From Nelumbo lutea (taxonomy: Eukaryota; Streptophyta; Magnoliopsida; Proteales; Nelumbonaceae), in assembly GCA_022828595.1 (NCBI GenBank), contig JAKGHH010000002.1, positions 79,022,383 to 79,086,382 of the forward strand: a stretch of 64,000 nt of DNA. The letters are read 5' to 3'. The position numbers and the translations under genes were made by a program. The notes below the pieces were generated by a model that made no database searches, was not told where the DNA came from, and worked only from the letters and a program-made list of their open reading frames with translations. Shown in pieces: positions 48,166 to 59,185 of this stretch (its first letter is position 1; every line of letters starts with the position of its first letter).

Positions 48166-48209
48166 CCCAGAGCAAGAATATTTATCTTTGGTTGGGTCGG
48201 CACCCACCA
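48166..48209 (+). repeat. 3' LTR remnant of gypsy F
   Basis: 44 bp matching 47103-47147 nearly exactly (CCCAGAGCAAGAATATTTAT and onward), ending at the TSD. A deletion from gag to within the 3' LTR explains it. Confidence 0.8.
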
Positions 48210-48214
48210 CTAAA

Positions 48215-49133
48215 CCTTCTGCTTTCTTTGAACACCTGCAATGTGTTACATGCATGAGTAGAAGCCCCAAAGTCAATACACCAGGATGCAGAAGTGACCA
48301 ACATATTGGTCTCTATGACAAGAGATTCAAAATTAGCTTCTCGATTCTTGGATTCTAGATATTGAGGACAGTTCCTCTTCTAGTGTTCTGTCTGTTTGCA
48401 AAAGTGACATGCATCCAATGTTTTGTCTTTCTTTTGCATTTTTGGCTTGCCCTCTTTCTTTTGAGGCCTCTTCTTGTCCTTCCTCTTTCTCTTGCTTGAT
48501 TTTCCACCTTTAACAAGCATGGCTATCGACTTGTCCTTATTAATCATAATTAGTTCTTCAGCCCTCTACAATATATTGTTGAATTCCTAAAGGCTAACCT
48601 TTATCTTGTTCATGTTGTAGTTCATGACAAATTGATTGAAGGAGGGAGGCAGAGAGTTAAGGATGGCATCAATTTTTGTGTCTTGATCAAGCTGAGAACC
48701 AAGAGCCTCCTGTTCATTGATGTACCCCATCATTTTCATGGTGTGGTCATGAACCTGTTGTCTCTCGGTCATCTATGTGGCCATCAACAATTTGTGGACC
48801 TTTTGATAGGCAGAATGATTCTAATCCTCATACATCATCTTCAGACTATCCAGAATGTCTTTTGACACTTTGATCTTATCGAACTGTCTCTGGATCTGAT
48901 TGTCCAAAGATGCTATGATGAAACACTGGGCAAAATATCTCCTCCCATTCTTGATACTCTCTCCTTCGAGCCTCAGAAGCCCTATCACCCGGACATTCTA
49001 GAGCAGAGTTCTTGGCAACCTTATCCAATTTCTCAGACGTCAGAACCAGATTAAGGCTATGAAACTAGTCAACATAATTGGGCCCCTTAAGTTTGTTATC
49101 ATCCAACAACTTGGCGAATTGTCTGTTTGCCAT
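48215..49133 (-). pseudogene. gag: Copia W gag and protease active site
   Basis: The start is ATG at 49133 (MANRQFAKLLDDNKLKGPNY). Gag segments follow in order: VLTSEKLDKVAKN, RASEARRREYQEWEE, then 48587-48772 (MTERQQVHDHTMKMMGYINE, ILNSLPPSFNQFVMNYNMNK), the Lys-rich region and a CCHC knuckle (CHFCKQTEH, stop, KRNC; 48370-48410). The stop replaces Trp. The protease active site reads WCIDFGASTHACN (48255-48285), retaining the Gly and the Trp codon that P and X have lost. Other stops and a deletion near 48930 inactivate the frame. Confidence 0.86.
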
Positions 49134-50954
49134 TTCTAATAAAAGGCACGCATATTAGTCAATGACCTAAAATTGATTCATGTTAATTACATAGAAAGGT
49201 CTTTTATTTATGTTCCATCTCTATTTATTCATCTCTGAGATTTTCCTCCTATCTCAGTGATAGAGACACAGTGCATGTCTCTGGAAATATGAGAAATCAC
49301 ATAGGTGCATGGAGCCAATTATTTCAGCTACAAAACCCCACTACTTTCTGTGAAGGATCCTATCCACTCGTCCAATGAGCTTTCCCTTTGGCCTCTATCA
49401 GACAAGGTTCATTGCCTTTTTATGTTAAACCTTTCTATCTAGTAAGTGCTGACCCATCATATCGTGGACCCCGAGGTACCATGAAAGAGTCTTCCATTTT
49501 AGGATAGCCTCTCCCACATCGGTATATGACACCCCTATCATCTCATCAAGAAATCCAACTGACTGGACCAACAAATGGATAGCCCAATTTTATGGTGCAT
49601 CTCCACCCACCAATTCAACCCGCCTTCATGCTAATGATGGAAGGCCTTTAGAGAATTTATCATATGAAATTCCCTATCACTTGCACTTATATTAATCTGA
49701 AGGGAACAAGTAGAATAGTCTCTAGGTCTGGTTTAGGTCATACCAAAGTGGCTCCCACTGACTTTCATAAAGTTAGATTCAAATGGGCCCAAAACGGGCT
49801 AGGGTTCTATAGGGTTCCTCTTGGGGAGGAAACTGATTAGGGGGCCCATTGAGAAGGGAGATCATCAAGTGATCTAAGGGCACCATGGCAATGATGTGCA
49901 TTCAGCCATGGTGTTCGCAGAGAGCCACGTATGATTAAACATGGGCCAAGCACTTATGGCCCATGTACGAATCACATTCAGCACATCATAGGCATTCTCA
50001 TAAACAAAAATTGATTCAATCAATCAGAAGCTTGTAAAACCCTAATTAATTTAAGTTAACACACAATCACTCCATTAAGGCCCATGAATTATCAATTATC
50101 AAGTAATATCATCTAGGTATATGGGCTAAACTGCAAAAAGCATTTTGGCCCATATAGTAGTTGTGCTGAAAATGGGTTGATGTTGCTTTAACTTAGCAAA
50201 ATTAGGTTTTTCAAGAGAGGGCCAAATTGTACCATGTGATGGGCCATCAAACCCTTGGCCCATAACCAAATTTGAGCCACCTAAAACGTTACCCATGGGG
50301 CTGAGATTAGACCCCACCGAACCATGGGTTCGGTCCAACCAGTTTGGACAAAACTAGGTCAATTCGGCCTAGGGTTTGGTGTCCAAAACATGCTACAATT
50401 CTCAAGATTTTGATATGAAATTATTAACAGATGAATATTGACAATCAATCATAGAAAAGCACATAATCTAGGGCTGCAAGTGTGATGGTCTGAATCTGAT
50501 TCGGACAAACTACAAACCTACAAGAAAACTGGTTAATTGCATATTGCAGATTTTTCTACAAAATTCTCTTCTTCTCCTCCATGCGCTCCAACATCTCTTC
50601 CAATGTGAAAAAAGTAGAAAACCACAATTTTCTAGTAATTACATCAGAATAAATCCTAAAACATTTTGCCTAATAATAAAAAAAAATTATTTACATACCA
50701 AAATCAAATGAATAAATCGCAGGGTGCGCAAATCTTGGCGCCAATAAAGAATTCGATCCCCATCACACCAACAACCCAAAAAATCAAGAAATAATGATAG
50801 AACCTTTATAAAATTATTTCAAAATAAAATAAAATTAATTTCAAATCAGATCACCCAAAAACTGAGAACCGATTTCTTAGTATACTGCAAACTACGCATA
50901 TCGAGTAGAGTAGTTCTACTGATTTTGGTTTAATTTCAAATCTGATTTAATTTC
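49134..50954 (-). other. Leader of copia W
   Basis: About 1.8 kb noncoding, matching P's leader along its length. Contains the conserved inverted repeats 49881-49914 (CACCATGG...CCATGGTG) and 49940-49965 (CATGGGCC...GGCCCATG). Confidence 0.82.
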
Positions 50955-50984
50955 GGTTCAAGCTTGAACCTGGCTCTGATACCA
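50955..50984 (-). other. PBS and perfect palindrome of copia W
   Basis: PBS TGGTATCAGAGCC on the minus strand (50984-50972). Next to it is GGTTCAAGCTTGAACC (50955-50970), a perfect 16-bp palindrome, the clearest case of the PBS-adjacent inverted repeat. Confidence 0.9.
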
Positions 50985-50985
50985 C

Positions 50986-51952
50986 TTAAGGAAGGGGAAA
51001 TCCATAATACGGATGGATGAACCATGCTGGATGGTAGGGAAAATTTTCAAAAATTTCTTTTTACCCTTTTGGGAATTGCATTCTTAGTTTTAGAAAAACT
51101 GAATTTTTCAAGGATCGTTCTTGAACAAAATTGGACCAAGTCATAAACCAAAAGAAAGGGAGAAGAATACCTGATACAGATTCCATATGTGTAGTTCTCA
51201 AAGTGGGTGTTCACGACCAAAGAGGATACCAAAACTAGCTTCCACTAAAGATGGCATATCTTGAATTGAAGCTGGTTCAGCAACACAGTCTTTCAGCAAG
51301 AACTGCAATTCAACAACTTGGATCGAGCAAGGGATGTGAGAATGATGCAAATCTGATTTTTGTAGAAAAAATCAGAAACCAAGATTGGTCAAGATTAGTC
51401 ACCAAATGGAGAATGAACTAGGGCTTGGGCAACAAGAGCAGAGGGAGAAAATTGAGAGCAGAAAGGTGATCTCTGGAGCTGTTTGCCCTCCTTTATTTAT
51501 AAGCTTTAAAGATCAGCTCTCCTAATCCAATTAGGAGCTTCCTAATCCAAATCTTTATTTTGATCTGGACTCATTAAGTGGATAAGAGTTATCCTCTTAT
51601 CCTATTGCTGATCTAAGCCCATATTCATACCTATATTCGCCCAAGTCACATGACTGCTTTAAGCTGTCATGTAACACCCTGATTAATCCAATTAATCATG
51701 GGCCTTAAGCCCATTAAACAAGTGGCTCACACCCCCTTTTAGTTGTTGGCCAGTTTGGCTTTCTTTGTATAGCATGGGACCCCAACAATGACCTCACGTA
51801 AGCCCATATGGGTTCAGCCCAGATTCTGTGACAAAACCTGGCCGAATTCACTGCTAAGCATAGTAAACACCTGAGTCCATCAGTATGGGCTCTTAATGGG
51901 TCCAACATTTACATTAAATGGTCCTTGAGTCCTGCCATCCTATGAAGGCCCA
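50986..51952 (-). repeat. 5' LTR of copia W, U5-side half
   Basis: Ends next to the PBS (terminal CA changed to AA). A TATA-like box lies at 51492-51501 on the minus strand, preceded by a palindromic module. It is interrupted at 51952 by gypsy H and resumes at 62136. Total LTR length is about 1815 bp. Confidence 0.87.
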
Positions 51953-53820
51953 TGATGAGAATGAAAATTATCATACTTTTATCCCTTACTTTGTAGTCTT
52001 TTATACTTATTTAGTGCCTAAATGACTCATTATTCTTATATTTCGATTTAGGAGACGAAAGGAGGCGTTAAGTGGAAAATAAGGCTAATTAGGTAATTCT
52101 GGACAGTTTCAGTGCCGCATGATAATTTGGGAATAACTCTCCTATCCGGACTCTGACTGAGATGATTCAAGATGCGTTAAAAAGAAAAGGAAAAATTATA
52201 CAACTTTCATGTTTTGAGTTTTGATAGATAGGGACTTCATTGAGATCAAAATTGGGCCCGAATTATCTGCAACTGTACTATTGACGTGCTGGAGCAATTC
52301 CTTAGCCTACAAGTTTTCATCTAGGAATTCACCACTCTCCCACTTACATGAGAACACGGTTTTATCTGAAGAGAATGATATAAAAAGAGGAGAAAAAGAG
52401 GAGATAAGGGTTCGAACCCCTTAAAGAAAATTGAAGAAGAAGGACTGCTGGAGAGAAGAGAAGGCTGTTGAATGTGAATTGGAGAAGGATCACAACAAGG
52501 AAATCAAAGATTGATTGCAAAGATTCATAAGTTATCTTCATCTTTGGTTCTGCAATTTGGTAACCTAGATTTGATTAGGGTTCTTGAGGTTTCAATATTG
52601 AATCTTTCTTCTTTCTTTCTTTTATGCAACCCATAACAAGTTTTAATTCTGATTTGTAATTAAACTTGAGCAGATCCGATTGAGTGTGTTTTATTCTTGG
52701 GATTCTTCTTGATTAGGGTTTCAATATATAGAATAATCTTGGCCGAATTGTTCTTGCATCTTGGATTACTTTAATTGCTTGAGAAAGAGTTTAGGTAATT
52801 AGATCATCTAATCAAGAAATGGACTGCATGCATCTTAGAAATAATTTGCATGGTTCGGTTGGCAATCATTCATACCTGAATTAATGACCTGCGAATTCTT
52901 TGTTCTTAATGTATCTTTGGTGATTAAATTTCATAGGAATTGTCATTCAGAGATAGAGTGGGTTGCGCTTGAGAGAGGCTGCTCATAAGTTAGGGTTTCA
53001 CAAACACGACTGAATTTACCTCGATTAGACAACTTCAAGATCCATTCGCTGAATCGGTTCTGTCAATTCTTCATATCATTGAAAGTGGTTTGATCCAAAA
53101 TTAATTAGGGTAGTTTGCTAGTTCTTAATTACATCATGAGTGGCTAGGTTTCTATTGTTAGGGATTAATACTTGATCATGCATTGGTTTCTAGTCATTAG
53201 TAAAATCGATGAGGTTCTTGCTATATTGTGTTATTTGTGTTGATTACTTATCATTGATTGATCACCAAGGATTCATTCTTTAATCAAGATTATGCATCGA
53301 GAGATGATAATCGAGGTGGAACTAATAACACTTGTTCGGCCAATAATTAGCTAGAGATATCATTTGTTGGTAGGATTTCCTTATAGGTGTATTAACAACT
53401 AGTGCTTATGCAAAGAGGATTTCAATTGAGAGAATGAGAATTCCTTGATTGTAATTCCATTTAATTAAACATAGGTTTAGCTAATTGACTCTTGAGAATT
53501 ATCGACTAGTGCTTTTAGGAAACACCTTGGAATATAACAGCCCTTGTGAAATTTTATTAGTATTGAATCTTGATGATCGTGATAGGATTAATCCCTAGCA
53601 ACTTTGTTATTGATTTTGTTCAAGTTCTTGTTTTTGTGATTTAATTTCCTTAATCAATAGTGCTAGTCTAAATTCTTTAATTCGCAACCCAATTGATTAT
53701 TGCTTTAAACAAGTTGAGAAGAAATTAATAGGTGGCTAAATAATTCATTCCTCGTGGGAACGATTATGTACTCCTTACTATATTACTTGCACGACCCCGT
53801 ACTCTTGCAGATAGTGGTCA
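51953..53820 (+). repeat. 5' LTR of gypsy H
   Basis: 1868 bp, TGATGAGAATG...ATAGTGGTCA. TATA-like gatataaaaag at 52377-52387. About 100 bp near 52130-52240 have no counterpart in the 3' LTR; elsewhere the two agree closely by eye. Confidence 0.93.
52377..52387 (+). promoter_or_regulatory. TATA box of gypsy H LTR
   Basis: gatataaaaag, also found in the 3' LTR at about 60667-60677, followed by a purine-rich stretch. Confidence 0.6.
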
Positions 53821-53826
53821 AGTTTT

Positions 53827-53846
53827 TGGCACCTTTGTTGGGGAAT
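53827..53846 (+). other. PBS of gypsy H
   Basis: TGGCACCTTTGTTGGGGAAT, six bases after the LTR. It is a diverged Athila-type site (TGGCGCC...GGGGA). Confidence 0.75.
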
Positions 53847-53986
53847 GAATTTTATTTAACACCATAATTATCATAGTCTCTCTTGATTTAAAGCATAGTT
53901 TTTTATTAGTTTTTGCTAACTTTTGTTTGTTTGTTTGTTTGTTTGTTTGCTTGTTTGCATTCTTTCTTTAGGTACTATTTCAGCGT

Positions 53987-55858
53987 ATGCGAAGAACTCG
54001 AAGTTCACAACCCGAGCTTCTTCCTTTCAGACCTGAAATTGAGAAGTTTGTTAGAGAAAACAGGAAAGCTCAGCAAGTAAGGGTTCCAAAGATGGCTGAG
54101 GATAATGGAGGCAACCAAGCAGATCGACATGATAATGAGAGAATTCTTAGAGATTTTGCTATGTCTAGGCTGCATGGTGCACAACAGAGTATTGCAAGGC
54201 CGGACATCAATGCTAATAACTTTGAGATTAAGCCAGCTCTACTCCAAATGATCCAGTCAAGTGTGCAATTTTATGGTATGGACAATGAAGATCCTAATGT
54301 TCACATTGCAAATTTCTTGGAAATCTATGATACCTTCAAATACAATGGAGTGTCAGATGATGCTATTAGGCTTACGCTTTTCCCTTTCACCTTGAAGGAT
54401 AAAGCTAAAGCGTGGCTAAACTCTCTACCACTGAATTCCATAACCACATGGGCACAGCTGGCACATGCTTTCTTGGCTATGTATTGTCCCCCAGCTAAAA
54501 CCGCAAAGATCATCAAAGACATCATTACCTTTCAGCAATTTGAGAATGAATCATTGTATGATGCTTGGGAAAGATTTAAGGATTTGCAGAGAAGCTGCCC
54601 TCACCATGGCTTACCAAAGGGACTTCTGATTCAGACTTTCTACAATGGAGCCACTCGCACTACTAGAGATACTATAGATGCTTATTCAGAAGGTTCCTTG
54701 ATGAGGAAAACTATAGATGCTGCTTTTGATCTGTTAGAGGAAATGGCAGCTAACAATTGGTTGTGGCCAGCCGAGTGGCTAAATCCACCTAGACAGGGAG
54801 GCAAATCAGACAGGCAAGCCAGGCAAGCCAACGCCATCAACAATTCTATGCAACCAATCTGTGAGTATTGTAATGGTATTGGTCATGTTAGTTCTGATTG
54901 TTGCATTGGAAATTTTAATTTGGTAGGTGGAAATTTTATGGAGCAATGGAACTTTGTGGGGAATCAATTCCAAGGAAGGCAGGTCAACAACCCTTACTCC
55001 AACACATATAACCCAGGGTGGAGAAACCACCCCAATTTTTCATGGAGTAACAATAACAACAATGCTATTAGCTCCAATCTCCAAAATAACAACATGCCTA
55101 GACAGCAAGGACCACCAGGATTCCAGCCACATCCTCAACATGATAGAACAACTACTTTTGAAGCCAAGTTGGATAAATTTATGGACATGATGAATAGCAA
55201 GATGAGCAGCCAGGATGAGGCCCAGAGAAGGATGGAAGCTAAACTTGATCACATTGCAAAGAACCATTCATCTTCAATTCACAACTTTGAGGTGCAGATA
55301 GGCCAACTAGCTAATGCTGTTTTGGCTAGGAACCAAGGTAATTTAACAAGCAACACTAAGACTAATCCAAAAGAGCAGCTCAAAGCAATTTCACTAAGGA
55401 GTGGGAAAGTACTGGAGCCAAAGCAAGATGTGCAAGGTAAGAGGACAGGTACAAATATTGAGAGTCCTTCATCAACCAATGCTGAAATTTATGATGAAGA
55501 ACCCAATGAAAGGTCAGAAGAGAACCAAGGTGACAAGGGGAATCACTCTAATGCCCAACCTTCACTCTATGTCACACGAATCCCTTTTCCTCAAAGACTG
55601 AAGAAGCAACAGACTGAACAACAATTTTCCAAATTTTTTGATATTTTTAAGAAGCTGCAAATCAATATTCCTTTTGCTGAGGCTCTTGCCAAAATGCCTC
55701 AATATGCTAAATTTTTGAATGAGATCATCAATAATAAGAGGAGATGGGAGGATGACCAAATTGTCCCATTAACTAAAAAGTGTAGTTCAATCATCACTAG
55801 CAAGATGCCTGCCAAATTGAAAGACCCAAGGAGTTTTACAATTCCATGTTGTTGGTAG
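53987..55858 (+). pseudogene. gag: Gypsy H gag, open for 623 codons
   Basis: ATG at 53987 (MRRTRSSQPELLPFRPEIEK). This is a structural capsid/nucleocapsid precursor. The capsid domain spans about residues 75-230, with LFPFTLKDKAKAWLNSLPLN and the FQQFENESLYDAWERFKDL segment. A canonical CCHC knuckle (CEYCNGIGHVSSDC) lies near residues 292-305. An Asn/Gln-rich linker follows, then a coiled-coil-like FEAKLDKFMDMMNSKM segment and the LRSGKVLEP and PFPQRLKKQ motifs of the gag-protease spacer. It is the only uninterrupted full gag in the window. It ends at a one-base shift at about 55849 that separates it from protease. Gag alone might still be translatable if transcribed. Confidence 0.93.
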
Positions 55859-56600
55859 CATTGAGTTTCCTAAGTGTTTGTGTAGTTTAGGTGCTAGCAT
55901 TAATTTGATACCTTTGTCTATTTTCAGGAAACTTGATCTAGGAGAAGTGAAACCTACCTTGATGACTTTGCAGTTGGCAAATCATTCCATCAAGAAACCT
56001 CATGGCATGGGTGAAGATGTACTTGTGAAAGTGAACAAGTTTATAATTCCTGTGGACTTTGTTGTGCTCGATTTTGAGGAGGATCATAATTGCACCTTGA
56101 TCCTTGGCAGACCGTTTCTAAACACAGGGAATGCCTTGGTTGATGTGTATGAAGGAAAGCTAACCCTTCGAATTGGTGATGAAAAAGTGGAGTTTAACAT
56201 GTCCAAGTCTATGAAGCATCCTATGGAGGAAGAACATTGTATGGGAACTGATGTGATCAATTCATGTGTGAGAGAAGTATGTCAAGTTAGTGAGGTAGAA
56301 CAATATTTTGATGATGAGGTAGTGGATGGCAATGCTTGTGACACTGAATTTGTTGCTACACTTGAATTATTTGTAAGAAGTGCTAACCCCACTCCTTCTT
56401 CTATTGAGCAGCCCCCTAAGCTTGATTTGAAACTTTTACCATCACATTTGAGGTATGCATTCTTGCGAGATGATAATACCTTGCCTATTATTATCTCAAA
56501 CAAGTTGTTGAATAAGCAGAAACAAAAACTATTAAATGTGGTAAGGTGTAGGATTAAGGCTTTAGATTGGCAGATTTCTGACATAAAGGCTATTAGCCCT
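55850..56600 (+). pseudogene. pol: Gypsy H protease
   Basis: The active-site region reads LCSLGASINLIPLSIF. The catalytic Asp expected before LGAS (present as LDLGAS in gypsy N) is Ser, so this retropepsin should be inactive. The remaining fold is well kept: TLMTLQLANHSIKKPHGMGE, VDFVVLDFEEDHNCTLILGR and LVDVYEGKLTLRIGDEKVEF. It lies in a different frame from gag because of the shift at about 55849. The same open frame then runs into RT. Confidence 0.88.
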
Positions 56601-57960
56601 TCCATTGTGATGCACAGGATTCACATGGAGGATGAATTTCATGCCACAGCTGAGAGGCAAAGAAGATTGAATCTGCACATGAAGGAAGTAGTGAAGAAAG
56701 AAATTGTCAAGCTTCTTATCTATGCTATTTATGATAGTTCTTGGGTCAGTCCTGTTCAGTGTGTAACCAAGAAAAGTGGTATGACTGTTGTGAAAAATGA
56801 AGATGGTGAGTTTATTTCTGAGCGAGTAGTTGATGGATGGTGTGTGTGTATTGATTATCGCAAGTTGAATGCTGCAATAAGGATCATTTTTCTCTTCCTT
56901 TTATTGACCAGACGTTGGAAAGAATTGCAAGTCATGCCTATTATTGCTTTTTGGATGGCTATCTGGATATAACCAGATCTCTATTTTTCCAGAGGATTGA
57001 GAAAAGACCACTTTTACATGACCATATGACACTTTTGCTTATAGGCGAATGCCTTTTGGGTTGTGTAATGCACCAGCTACCTTTCAGAGGTGTATGATGG
57101 CCATCTTCTCTGCCATGATTGAAGACATAATGGAGGTATTCATGGATGACTTTTCTGTTTTTGGTGATTCATTTGATCTGTGTTTGGCTAAACTTGACAA
57201 GGTTCTTAAAAGATGTGAGGAGACTAACCTAGTTCTAAACTAGTAGAAGTGCCACTTTATGGTGGATGAATGCATAGTTTTGGGCCACAAAATTTCCAAC
57301 AAAGGTATAGAGGTTGACAGAGCTAAAACAGAGGATCATTGAAAAGTTGCCACCTCCTACATCGGTAAAGGGAGTAAGAGGTTTTCTTGGCCATGCGGGC
57401 TTTTATCGGTGTTTCATTAAAGATTTCTCATCTATTGCTAAACCTCTTACCAAATTGCTGATTAAAGATGTCCCTTTTGAGTTTGATGATGCATGTTTGA
57501 ATGCTTTTCATAGGTTAAAATCAGCTTTAGTATTTGCACCAATCATCTCACCACCGGACTGGTCTTTGCCTTTCGAGATTATGTGTGATGCCAGTGATCG
57601 AGCTATTGGAGCTGTGTTAGGGCAATGAAAGGACAAGAAGATGCATGTTGTGTATTACGCAAGCAAGACTTTGGCGGATGCCCAACTCAATTACACAATC
57701 ATTGAGAAGGAGATGTTAGCAGTGGTGTTTGCAGTGGACAAATTCAGATCATATCTGCTCAGCTCTAAGGTAATAGTTTATACTGACCATGCTGCTCTCA
57801 AGTACCTTTTTGCCAAGAAGGATGCAAAGCCATGACTCATCCGCTGGATTTTACTCCTTCATGAATTTGATATTGAGATCAGAGATAAGAAATGATCAGA
57901 GAATATCATAGCCGATCACTTGTCTAGGTTGGAGGGTGCTGAGAAGAGAGAGGATGAGCC
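56601..57960 (+). pseudogene. pol: Gypsy H RT-RNase H
   Basis: RT begins with HRIHMEDEF and KKEIVKLL, then VQCVTKKSGMTVVKNEDGEF and CIDYRKLNAA. Frameshifts follow near 56880 and 56990. The palm continues at 57049 with MPFGLCNAPATFQRCMMAIF and the catalytic VFMDDFSVFG, where the FMDD form is normal for Athila. A TAG at 57241 and a shift near 57310 come before LGHAGFYRCFIKDFSSIAKP. RNase H (57560-57960) retains its acids in CDASDRAIG, IIEKEML, YTDHAAL and ADHLSR, with stops at about 57626, 57833 and 57893. Domain order is complete but not translatable. Confidence 0.9.
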
Positions 57961-59185
57961 TAAGATCAATGAGAACTTCCCAGATGAACTCCTTCTAGCT
58001 ATCCAACATTTGAGTGCACCCTGGTTTGCAGATTTGGAAAATTATTTAGCTTGTGATATTGTGCCACCAGATTTTTCTTATCAACAAAAAAAAGCGGTTT
58101 TTGTTGGAAATTAAGCATTACTTGTGGGAGGATCCATACCTTTACAAGATTTGTGGTGATAATATCATTAGGAGATGTGTGCCTGAGGAGGAGATACTTG
58201 ACATTCTTACTCATTGCCATGACTCAACATATGGTGGTCATTTTGGTGCAACAAAGACAGTTACTAAGGTTCTAGAGAGTGGTTTCTTTTGGCCTACATT
58301 ATTTCAAGACTCTAGAGAGTTTGTTGCTAGATGTGATCGCTGCCAGCGAATAGGAAATATCTCCAAGAGAAATGAGTGCCATTGACTTCTATTCAGGAGA
58401 TCAAACTTTTTGATATGTGGGGAGTTGACTTCTTGGGCCCTTTTCCATCCTCACATGGGAACCATTACATTTTGGTGGGAGTGGATTATGTCTCTAAGTG
58501 GGTTGAAGTGGTTGCATCACCCACCAATGATGCTAGGGTAGTGATTAAATTCTTGAAGAAGCTTTTCTCGAGATTTAGAGTCCCTAGAGCTATCATTAGT
58601 GATGGGGGTTCCCACTTTTGTAACAAACAGTTTGATTATTTCCTCAAGAAGTATAATGTCTATCATAGGGTGGCTACCCTATGAGTCAATGGGTCAAGGA
58701 AAGACTGGGCTGCAAAACTAGATGATGCTCTATGGGTGTATCGGACTGCTTACAAAACCCCTATTGGTTTGTCCCCTTATAGGTTGATTTATGGCAAGGC
58801 ATGTCACCTTCCTATCGAGTTGGAACACTGGGCATTTTGGGCAATTAAGGCACTGAACTTCGATATGAAGACTACAGGTGAAAAGAGAATTTTACAACTT
58901 AATGAGTTAGATGAGATTAGACTACAGGCAAATGAGAATGCCAAGCTATACAAGGAGAGGACGAAGAGATGGCACGATGCACATATTGTTCGGAAGGACT
59001 TCCAAGTAGGTAATTTGGATTTGTTGTTTAACTCTCATTTGAAATTGTTTCTAGGAAAGCTGAAGTCGAGATGGAGTGGACCATTCACAGTCACTCAGAC
59101 ATTTTCTCATGGTGCTCTTGAATTGGAAAACTCGAAAGGAGAGCATTTTAAGGTGAATGGTCACCATTGCAAGCCATACTTTTAG
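57961..59185 (+). pseudogene. pol: Gypsy H integrase
   Basis: The HHCC zinc finger spans about 58200-58360 (HCHDSTYGGHFGATKT, CDRCQRI). The core has the first Asp in [20 protein letters not shown] and the second in [17 protein letters not shown]. After [11 protein letters not shown] there is a TGA, and the sequence jumps to [17 protein letters not shown]. The stretch that carries the catalytic Glu in this family is missing. The C-terminal half (58736-59185) is open: [20 protein letters not shown], then [11 protein letters not shown] and HHCKPYF at the stop. Two further shifts lie near 58110 and 58380. The enzyme would be inactive. Confidence 0.9.

Larger units (their letters stand above)
45824..48209 (+). 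mobile_element. Gypsy element F (Athila-like), reduced to LTR and partial gag
   Basis: Starts TGATAAGAATAAAA and ends GGCACCCACCA, with TSD CTCAA (45819-45823)/CTAAA (48210-48214) differing by one base. It contains a complete 5' LTR, a PBS, a gag without its capsid domain, and only the last 44 bp of a 3' LTR. Protease and pol are gone. It is inserted in W between protease and pre-integrase. Confidence 0.83.

Noticed and set aside
52408..52420. GGGTTCGAACCCC resembles a tRNA T-arm / Pol III B box in the 5' LTR of gypsy H.
   Set aside because: No cloverleaf, acceptor stem or A box lies at a suitable distance upstream, and the 3' LTR has a changed version (gggtttgaacccc). It is a chance palindrome.
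53924..53957. (TTTG)n run before gypsy H gag as a regulatory element.
   Set aside because: A plain tetranucleotide microsatellite; nothing similar in N or F.
53987..55858. Gypsy H gag as a domesticated host gene, because it is open for 623 codons.
   Set aside because: It sits inside a complete LTR element with a TSD and is followed directly by broken pol. Nothing suggests separate promoter, splicing or conservation.
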